A DNA stretch of 6,241 nt from Treponema sp. UBA3819 (GTDB lineage Bacteria; Spirochaetota; Spirochaetia; Treponematales; Treponemataceae): NCBI GenBank assembly GCA_002369025.1, contig DFDV01000084.1, forward strand, positions 1 through 6,241, written 5' to 3'. A program made the position numbers and the translations under genes. Positions within the stretch are counted from its first letter, which is position 1; every line of letters starts with the position of its first letter. Below are positions 1 to 5,042 of this stretch, one piece after another. Below the pieces are notes generated by a model, which saw nothing but the letters and a program-made list of their open reading frames with translations, did no database searches and was not told where the DNA came from.

Positions 1-32
1 TTTTTTTATGTCCTTTTACTTTCCCCAGCGTT

Positions 33-58
33 TACAAAGAATCTTTTCCTTCCGATAA
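33..58 (+). promoter_or_regulatory. possible sigma28 (FliA-type) promoter for the chemoreceptor gene
   Basis: CCGATAA at 52-58 (preceded by T at 51) matches the flagellar sigma28 -10 consensus GCCGATAA at seven of eight bases. About 15 bp upstream is TACAAAG (33-39), only a partial match to the -35 consensus TAAAGTTT. Chemoreceptor genes are classic sigma28 targets in motile bacteria, so the context fits. The weak -35 half and possibly imperfect spacing make this a candidate only. Transcription would start near 65. Confidence 0.33.
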
Positions 59-67
59 AGAAAAAAG

Positions 68-96
68 ATGACAATTTATTAAAATTATCTTATAAT
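68..96 (+). promoter_or_regulatory. sigma70-type promoter for the chemoreceptor gene
   Basis: ATGACA (68-73, five of six to TTGACA) and a perfect TATAAT (91-96) are separated by exactly 17 bp. The surroundings are very AT-rich. The predicted start is near 103, giving a leader of about 33 nt before the ATG at 136. The leader carries a G-run (GGGGG, 121-125), a weak Shine-Dalgarno-like site 10 nt before the start codon. Positions 1-32 show only a T-run at the extreme edge, possibly the tail of an upstream terminator whose stem lies outside the window. Confidence 0.6.
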
Positions 97-135
97 AAAT
101 AGATAATAAATGTTACGTTTGGGGGAAAACTGCTT

Positions 136-2250
136 ATGGCAAAACAACAGAAAGAACTGGATCGCTTTGATCCGCATCCAAAACACAATGTTCAGATTCT
201 TACAAAACTTGTAGGACTCATTGCTTTTGGTGTTGCATTCGGTTCTGTTTCAATTGGTATTATTTCACTTCTGATTTTTGACAGGGGACAGATTAAAAAT
301 ACTGAGAATGAATTGCTTCATACGGCTGACGGTGTTCAGTATATTGTCACTGACTGGCAGGACAATATCTACCGCTATGGAGATATTCTTTCTTCAAGTG
401 CTGAGATTTGTGATGCGGTTCAGAATCATGATTCATCAGCTGCTAACCAGGTTGCCGCAGAAGAATTGAAGAAATTTGGTCTGGATATACTGGCACTAGT
501 CGACCGCAACGGCACTGTTGTTGGCGGCGAAGCTGTTTCTGCCGGTGAAAATGTTTCTTCACTTTCTATTGTTAAACAGGCCCTGAACGGATCAGAGGCT
601 TTTGCCTTTGCAGGAATCGGCAGTATCAAGTTTGGCATTCTTTCTGCAGCTCCAGTCCGCATTGACGGTGATGTGGAAGGCTGTGTTGTAGTCGGCTATG
701 ACCTTTCTGATGATGATGAAGGTTCTCTTGTAGATATAGTACGGTCAAACTACGGTGTTGAATGTACTGTTTTTAAAGGAAAAACCCGTGTTGCAACTAC
801 TCTGGGCAGAAATATGGTTGGAGTTGACCTTTCAAATCAGGCCATTGTCAATCTGGTTCTTGGCAGGGGAGAGGAATATAAGGGACTGAATGCCATCAAT
901 GGCAAGAATTATTATTCAAGTTATGCACCCCTTACTGACAGTGACGGCAGCATTTCCGGCATGATTTTCGTTGCAAAATCAATGGAAACTATTGAAAAAG
1001 TAAAAAATGACACGCTCAAGGCAGTTATTCCCATTACCTTTGCACTTGTTATCATATTGATTTTGATTGCTTACCGCTATGTAAAGCATCTGATGTGGCG
1101 TATCAACAATGTAACGGAATTCCTCTCAGAACTTGCAAGTGGTGAAGCAGATCTTACTAAGCGCTGTAAACTCTTTATTCGTGATGAAATTGGCCGTCTG
1201 ATTATTGAATTTGACCTCTTTATGGACAAGCTGCAGTCTATCATAAGGGAACTGAAAAGTTCTAAGGAAGAACTTTCTCTTACCGGTACAGATTTGACTA
1301 ACAGCACACAGGATACATCAGCTTCCATTACGGAGATTATTGCAAATATCGACAGTATTCATGGTCAGATTACCAACCAGGGAGACAGTGTCCGCGATGT
1401 TGATGGTTCTGTAAGTCAGATTTCCGGTGCTATTACTACGCTGGATGAAATGATTGAAAGTCAGTCTGCCGGAGTTACCCAGGCTTCTGCTGCAGTTGAA
1501 GAGATGATCGGTAATATTTCTTCCGTAAACAAGTCAATGGATAAGATGTCTGTTTCATTCAAGGAACTTGAGACAAATGCTGATGTAGGTATAAAGAAGC
1601 AGCAGGATGTAAGTGAAAAAATCAAGCAGATGGAAGCCCAGTCTCAGATGCTGGCTGATGCAAATACTGCCATTTCAAACATTGCGGAACAGACCAACCT
1701 TCTTGCTATGAATGCGGCAATCGAAGCGGCTCACGCTGGTGAGGCAGGAAAAGGCTTTGCAGTTGTTGCAGATGAAATCCGTAAGCTTTCTGAAACATCT
1801 TCTGCTCAGTCTAAGTCAATTGGTGACGGAATCAATAAAATCCGCGATTCAATCAGTGAAGTTGTTGCCTCATCTGACGAGTCAAGTGAAGCACTGGCAA
1901 CTGTTTCTGACAAAATCAAGGAAACGGACCAGCTTGTCCTTCAGATTAAGTCTGCAATGGAAGAACAGAATGAAGGTTCAAAGCAGATTACAGAAGCCCT
2001 GCGCAATATGAACGACAGTACTGTTGAGGTTCAGCGTTCTTCTAAGACAATGGCAGATCAGAGGAATGCCGTAAACGACGGTATGGGTCATCTGCGTGAT
2101 GCAACAGATGTAATGAAAGAGAGTATGGAAGAAATTTCTATCGGTGCCCGTAAGATTAATGAGACCGGTGCAATGCTGAGCGAAATCTCAGGCAAGGTAC
2201 AGGACGCAATTGATAAGATTGGTTCACAGGTAGATCTCTTTACGGTCTAA
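136..2250 (+). CDS. methyl-accepting chemotaxis protein (transmembrane, Cache-type sensor, HAMP, signalling domain)
   Basis: This is an inner-membrane chemoreceptor that should signal through CheW and CheA to the flagellar motor. The 704 residues follow the standard order: a short basic cytoplasmic N-terminus (1-24); first membrane helix (about 25-48); periplasmic sensor (about 50-294); second membrane helix (about 296-315); HAMP domain (about 316-370, with the conserved DEIGRL at 350-355); and a long coiled-coil signalling domain. The hairpin tip is near 516-551, with EQTNLLAMNAAIEAA followed by the conserved GKGFAVVADE. The sensor appears to hold two PAS-like Cache modules, one around residues 110-190 and one around 205-290; this is inferred from fold-typical patterns such as YYSSYAPLTDSDGSISGMIF. 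The ligand cannot be predicted. The C-terminus ends in DLFTV with no NWETF-like CheR/CheB tether. The start is supported by an upstream in-frame stop at 100-102 and by the membrane topology. It probably heads a unit with the decarboxylase gene 53 bp downstream. Confidence 0.96.
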   Translation: MAKQQKELDRFDPHPKHNVQILTKLVGLIAFGVAFGSVSIGIISLLIFDRGQIKNTENELLHTADGVQYIVTDWQDNIYRYGDILSSSAEICDAVQNHDSSAANQVAAEELKKFGLDILALVDRNGTVVGGEAVSAGENVSSLSIVKQALNGSEAFAFAGIGSIKFGILSAAPVRIDGDVEGCVVVGYDLSDDDEGSLVDIVRSNYGVECTVFKGKTRVATTLGRNMVGVDLSNQAIVNLVLGRGEEYKGLNAINGKNYYSSYAPLTDSDGSISGMIFVAKSMETIEKVKNDTLKAVIPITFALVIILILIAYRYVKHLMWRINNVTEFLSELASGEADLTKRCKLFIRDEIGRLIIEFDLFMDKLQSIIRELKSSKEELSLTGTDLTNSTQDTSASITEIIANIDSIHGQITNQGDSVRDVDGSVSQISGAITTLDEMIESQSAGVTQASAAVEEMIGNISSVNKSMDKMSVSFKELETNADVGIKKQQDVSEKIKQMEAQSQMLADANTAISNIAEQTNLLAMNAAIEAAHAGEAGKGFAVVADEIRKLSETSSAQSKSIGDGINKIRDSISEVVASSDESSEALATVSDKIKETDQLVLQIKSAMEEQNEGSKQITEALRNMNDSTVEVQRSSKTMADQRNAVNDGMGHLRDATDVMKESMEEISIGARKINETGAMLSEISGKVQDAIDKIGSQVDLFTV

Positions 2251-2283
2251 AAGGGGCTTTGAGGGCTTCTGAAACCTTGCCGT

Positions 2284-2293
2284 AAGGAGGGGG
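2284..2293 (+). promoter_or_regulatory. ribosome binding site of the acetolactate decarboxylase gene
   Basis: AAGGAGGGGG is a very strong anti-16S match, but the AGGAGG core ends 13 nt before the ATG at 2304, longer than usual; the trailing G-run allows a register of about 10 nt. The only nearer alternative, TTG at 2294, is followed at once by TAG, so 2304 is the start. CCTT (2275-2278) can pair with AAGG (2284-2287) over a 5-nt loop. This small hairpin would cover the edge of the site and is probably weak. Confidence 0.65.
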
Positions 2294-2303
2294 TTGTAGC
2301 AAT

Positions 2304-3029
2304 ATGAAAGTCTATCAGGTGTCAACTTTGCAGGCTCTCATGCTGGGGTATTTTCGGGCGGTTATTCCTGTGTCTGAACTGCTTACGCATGGCGATATTG
2401 GCCTTGGAACATTTACCGATGTGGACGGCGAAATGATTGTACTTGACGGTTCATGCTATCGGGCCATGGAAAATGGTAATGTCCTTGTGGCAGAAGCAGA
2501 CCGGGGCGTTCCCTTTTCAACTGTCTGCACAATGGAAGACAGTACCCCCATTGAGTTTGGCTTTACCAATAGTATTGAAGACTTAAAGACCACCCTCAAT
2601 AATATTATTGACGGTCACTTTGGACTGAACAGCATGCATATGGCTCGCATCGATGGAGAATTTGAGCTTGTTGATGCCCGGTCAGAATCAGGCTATGAAT
2701 CCGTGCATGTAGACTTGAAGACTGTACTGGGAAAAACGCAGAGGGCGTTTAAATTTGAAAAAATAAAAGGCACGCTCGTCTGCGTTTATTTTCCTGACTA
2801 CATGGACGGAATCAATGCCTCTGGCTGGCATCTGCATTTTATCTCTGATGACAGAAAGCATGGCGGCCACGTGTTTGACATTGTTATGAAGAGTGGAAAA
2901 GGACAGATTTCTAAAATCAATGCAATAGAACTGAAATTGCCCGATGAGCCTATTTTTGACACCTATTCCTTAAAACAGGCATCAAAAGAAGCACTAAAGG
3001 CTGTGGAGCAGGGAAAGGGCGCTGAATAA
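2304..3029 (+). CDS. alsD: alpha-acetolactate decarboxylase
   Basis: The enzyme converts (S)-2-acetolactate to (R)-acetoin and CO2, a cytosolic step of the acetoin/2,3-butanediol branch; it also removes acetolactate from valine and leucine synthesis. The 241 residues match the family's usual length, without the signal peptide of secreted Bacillus forms. Family hallmarks are present: an N-terminal YQVSTLQALMLGYF segment; THGDIGLGTF at 28-37; DGEMIVLDG at 41-49 with E43 as the likely conserved acid; an arginine at R126 in VDARSES; and the zinc site HLHFISDDRKHGGH, with ligands H176, H178 and H189 in the family's HxH-x10-H spacing. It lies 53 bp after the chemoreceptor gene with no terminator between, so it probably depends on read-through from the upstream promoter. 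A terminator-like inverted repeat follows. The family name budA is equally usable; alsD is given by homology pattern, not by a database search. Confidence 0.93.
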   Translation: MKVYQVSTLQALMLGYFRAVIPVSELLTHGDIGLGTFTDVDGEMIVLDGSCYRAMENGNVLVAEADRGVPFSTVCTMEDSTPIEFGFTNSIEDLKTTLNNIIDGHFGLNSMHMARIDGEFELVDARSESGYESVHVDLKTVLGKTQRAFKFEKIKGTLVCVYFPDYMDGINASGWHLHFISDDRKHGGHVFDIVMKSGKGQISKINAIELKLPDEPIFDTYSLKQASKEALKAVEQGKGAE

Positions 3030-3047
3030 AGCTGTGTCACAAAAAAA

Positions 3048-3091
3048 AAAGGTCTGCGGTACATGGGGAAAGGCATGAGGTGCAGGCCTTT
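3048..3091. terminator. terminator-like inverted repeat after alsD
   Basis: AAAGGTCTGC (3048-3057) pairs with GCAGGCCTTT (3082-3091) over 10 bp with one G-U wobble. The 24-nt loop can form an inner CATG/CATG stem (3062-3065 with 3074-3077). On the + strand the arm is followed by only a broken T-run (TTTCTGTTT), making a moderate terminator for the mcp-alsD unit. On the - strand the same stem runs into ten consecutive T residues (complement of 3041-3050), a better tract. It could therefore act in both directions, although no leftward gene is seen to its right. Confidence 0.55.
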
Positions 3092-3131
3092 CTGTTTGCC
3101 CAAAAAATAGTGTCTTTTTGTAAAAATTTGC

Positions 3132-3160
3132 TTGACAAAGCGCTATATATAGTGTATTGT
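3132..3160 (+). promoter_or_regulatory. strong sigma70-type promoter with AT-rich upstream element
   Basis: A perfect -35 TTGACA (3132-3137), a 17-bp spacer and TATTGT (3155-3160; four of six to TATAAT) form a near-ideal promoter. Directly upstream, 3102-3129 is an A- and T-tract region resembling an UP element, which is typical of strongly expressed stable-RNA promoters. The predicted start is near 3167, exactly at the base of a hairpin. It drives the non-coding RNA described next, since no good open frame with a ribosome site begins in the transcript before the terminator at 3281-3318. Confidence 0.72.
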
Positions 3161-3166
3161 AAGATA

Positions 3167-3318
3167 ACAGACAGTGAAATACCACTATTTTCTGCTGTGT
3201 ATGTTGCTCTGCTGGTACCCCACACTTTTACCCACTGGTAGAGTAAACGAATTCAAAGGCCTATCTAACCATCAGGCTTGCTCCGCTGGATATTCTCCCA
3301 ACCGGCGGAGTTTTTTTT
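3167..3318 (+). ncRNA. predicted structured small RNA or attenuated leader, family unassigned
   Basis: A transcript of about 150 nt is bounded by a strong promoter and a strong intrinsic terminator. Hand folding gives four consecutive hairpins. H1 is 3167-3174 with 3192-3198 (7 bp with bulged A3171), starting at the predicted first base. H2 is 3207-3216 with 3234-3243 (10 bp including three G-U pairs), with a C-rich loop at 3217-3233. H3 is 3257-3262 with 3274-3279 (6 bp). H4 is the terminator at 3281-3310. I recognise no family: there is no T-box AGGGUGG element, no SRP GGAA/AGCAG helix 8, no tmRNA tag frame, and no convincing 6S-like single long rod. Because cimA has its own promoter after the terminator, an independent small RNA is the simplest reading. 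A cis-acting leader controlling read-through into cimA is the alternative. The existence of a short transcript is fairly well supported; its function is unknown. Confidence 0.6.
3281..3318 (+). terminator. intrinsic terminator of the small RNA upstream of cimA
   Basis: CTCCGCTGG (3281-3289) pairs with CCGGCGGAG (3302-3310) over 9 bp with one U-G wobble. The loop is 12 nt, and eight uninterrupted T residues follow (3311-3318). This is the clearest intrinsic terminator in the window. It lies 60 bp before the cimA start, so it either ends a separate RNA gene or acts as an attenuator for read-through into cimA. Confidence 0.88.
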
Positions 3319-3343
3319 GTCCTCTGCGATTTTTACCATTGAA

Positions 3344-3372
3344 TAGACATCCCTCTTTTTATCTGCTATTAT
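3344..3372 (+). promoter_or_regulatory. cimA promoter predicting a leaderless mRNA
   Basis: TAGACA (3344-3349, five of six to TTGACA) is followed after 17 bp by TATTAT (3367-3372), which carries an extended -10 TGC at 3364-3366. Six bases (ACGCGT) separate the -10 from the ATG at 3379, so transcription should start at or within a base or two of the start codon. No purine-rich ribosome site exists in the 30 bases before the ATG, which agrees with leaderless translation. Confidence 0.68.
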
Positions 3373-3378
3373 ACGCGT

Positions 3379-4977
3379 ATGGCAAAGAAAATTGTTATTT
3401 TGGATTCTACTCTCAGGGACGGTTCCCAGGGGGAAGGAATAAGCTATTCAGTTCAGGATAAGATTCATATTGTACGCGCACTGGATGAACTTGGCGTGAC
3501 TTATATTGAGGCTGGAAACCCCGGCTCTAATCCCAAGGATATGGAGTTTTTTGAGGAAGCGAAAAAACTGGAACTCAAGCACTCCAAGATTGTTGCTTTT
3601 GGCTCAACCCGCCGCAAAGATTCTTCCTGTGCGGAAGACAGCAATTTGCAGAGCCTGCTTTCTGCAGAAACAGATACTGTAGTGATTTTTGGTAAATCAT
3701 GGGATTTTCAGGTGACGGATATTCTGCATGCAAAACTGGAAGAAAATCTGGAGATGATTCGAGATACCGTGGCTTACCTGAACAAAAAAGGCCGCACAGT
3801 TATTTATGATGCGGAACATTTTTTCTCGGGCTACCAGGCAAATGCGGACTATGCCATGAAGACCCTGCGTGCGGCGGTGGAAGGAGGGGCGGATACCCTC
3901 TGTCTCTGTGAGACGAAAGGTGGCTGCATGATAGATGACTGCGCAAAGATTACTGCGGCTGTTGTTGCAGAATTCGGCAAAGTCTGTTCTATCGGTATTC
4001 ATACCCATAATGACTCAGGACTTGCAGTGGCGAATTCTCTTGTGGCGGTTCAGTCTGGAGCCACTCATGTGCAGGGTGTTCTGCTTGGCTTTGGTGAACG
4101 CACTGGAAATGCAAATCTTTCTACTATTATCGCTAACCTTCAGCTTAAGATGGGCTACTCCTGTATTCCTGAAGAAAATATGAAGCAGCTGACTCCCATC
4201 TGCAAAAAGGTGAGTGAGATTACAAATATTGCCCTGGATGCAGGCTTGCCCTATGTGGGAGGAAATGCCTTTGCCCATAAGGCTGGAATGCATATTGATG
4301 CCGTTATAAAAAATCCTGCCGCCTATGAGCATATAAAACCGGAAGCAGTTGGAAATGAACGCGTATTCCTTATGAGTGAGGTGGCGGGCAGGAGCCTGAT
4401 TCTGGAAAAGGTACAGAAGTTTGATCCGACTATTACCAAGAATAGTCCGATTGTTGCTGAAGTTGTTAAAACCGTAAAGGAACTTGAACACAAGGGCTAT
4501 CAGTTTGAAGGTGCAGACGGCAGTTTTGAACTCCTGGTACGAAAGGCAATCGGAAAGTATCAGCCCTTCTTTAAATTGCATTATTACAAGACCAGCGGCG
4601 AAATTCCCCTGGTAGACAAAAATCTCTACGCTTTTGCCCAGCTTAAAATCGAAGTGGACGGTCACATTGAGCTTGCGGCGGGAGAAGGCATGGGTCCTGT
4701 AAACGCACTTGACCGCGCTCTCCGCAGTGCCCTCAAATCTTTCTATCCCTCGGTGGAAAGCATCCGCCTTACGGACTATAAGGTTCGTGTTCTGGATGGA
4801 CAGAGCGCCACGGCAGCCCGTGTTCGTGTTCTGATAGAAAGCCGGGACGGAACGGAAACCTGGACAACTATCGGCGTAAGTCATGACGTTGTGGAAGCTT
4901 CCTGGATGGCTCTGGTAGACTCGTTTGAGTACAAGCTGATTAAGGACGTTGAGAAAAAATTTCAAAAGCTTTTGTAA
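3379..4977 (+). CDS. cimA: (R)-citramalate synthase
   Basis: The enzyme condenses pyruvate with acetyl-CoA to (R)-citramalate, the first step of the threonine-independent route to 2-oxobutyrate and isoleucine, in the cytosol. The 532 residues match the CimA type of the isopropylmalate-synthase superfamily. The TIM barrel begins with LDSTLRDGSQGEG (catalytic R13, metal ligand D14). GNPGSNPKD, FGSTRR and YDAEHFFSGY favour citramalate synthase over LeuA. The metal pair is in HTHNDSG (H208, H210), and GERTGNANLSTI follows with N244. The linker region includes AHKAGMHIDA (299-308), and a C-terminal LeuA-type regulatory domain (about 405-525) normally gives isoleucine feedback inhibition. The strand motif CETKGG at 177-182 departs from the more usual CDTNGG. 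The ATG is forced by an in-frame TGA at 3340 and the lack of any other start before residue 53. There is no Shine-Dalgarno site. The frame ends with tandem TAATAA stops. Confidence 0.94.
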   Translation: MAKKIVILDSTLRDGSQGEGISYSVQDKIHIVRALDELGVTYIEAGNPGSNPKDMEFFEEAKKLELKHSKIVAFGSTRRKDSSCAEDSNLQSLLSAETDTVVIFGKSWDFQVTDILHAKLEENLEMIRDTVAYLNKKGRTVIYDAEHFFSGYQANADYAMKTLRAAVEGGADTLCLCETKGGCMIDDCAKITAAVVAEFGKVCSIGIHTHNDSGLAVANSLVAVQSGATHVQGVLLGFGERTGNANLSTIIANLQLKMGYSCIPEENMKQLTPICKKVSEITNIALDAGLPYVGGNAFAHKAGMHIDAVIKNPAAYEHIKPEAVGNERVFLMSEVAGRSLILEKVQKFDPTITKNSPIVAEVVKTVKELEHKGYQFEGADGSFELLVRKAIGKYQPFFKLHYYKTSGEIPLVDKNLYAFAQLKIEVDGHIELAAGEGMGPVNALDRALRSALKSFYPSVESIRLTDYKVRVLDGQSATAARVRVLIESRDGTETWTTIGVSHDVVEASWMALVDSFEYKLIKDVEKKFQKLL

Positions 4978-5000
4978 TAAAACTTTACTTTGCGCTTTTT
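4964..5000 (+). terminator. weak terminator candidate at the end of cimA
   Basis: AAAAGC (4964-4969, in the last cimA codons) can pair with GCTTTT (4994-4999), followed by only one or two further T residues. The stem is AT-rich with a 24-nt loop, so it would be weak at best. Partial read-through from cimA into pgk is likely. Confidence 0.2.
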
Positions 5001-5001
5001 A

Positions 5002-5010
5002 TGCTATAAA
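5002..5010 (+). promoter_or_regulatory. extended -10 promoter for pgk
   Basis: TGCTATAAA (5002-5010) combines the extended TGn element with a five-of-six -10 hexamer. The best upstream match, TTTACT (4984-4989), is only four of six to the -35 consensus and sits at a short 15-bp spacing, so recognition would rely on the extended -10. The predicted start is near 5017, giving a leader of about 26 nt carrying the GGAGG ribosome site (5032-5036). Confidence 0.5.
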
Positions 5011-5042
5011 ATAGATTAATTGAATTCTTTTGGAGGAATCTG

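Noticed and set aside
1712..2011. 99-codon nested open frame inside the chemoreceptor gene
   Set aside because: It is an out-of-frame overlap of the highly conserved signalling tip, with no ribosome site or recognisable product.
3101..3120. AT-only hairpin CAAAAA/TTTTTG as a second terminator
   Set aside because: The six-pair A-T stem is too weak and is not followed by a T-run. The region is better read as the AT-rich upstream element of the next promoter.
3167..3318. Assignment as T-box, SRP RNA, tmRNA or 6S RNA
   Set aside because: The conserved T-box AGGGUGG, the SRP GGAA/AGCAG helix and the tmRNA tag frame are absent. The fold is a row of separate hairpins rather than the single long rod with central bubble expected of 6S.
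3174..3461. Open frame starting with GTG, Leu-rich near its N-terminus, as a leucine/isoleucine attenuator leader peptide
   Set aside because: It has no ribosome site, starts only about 7 nt after the predicted transcript start, runs through the terminator without a stop, and overlaps cimA in another frame. Six leucines in the first 20 residues is suggestive, but a leader peptide should end before the terminator.
4015..4965. 316-codon open frame on the - strand
   Set aside because: It lies wholly antisense to the well-supported cimA, its translation shows no recognisable domain, and it is best explained as a codon-bias shadow.
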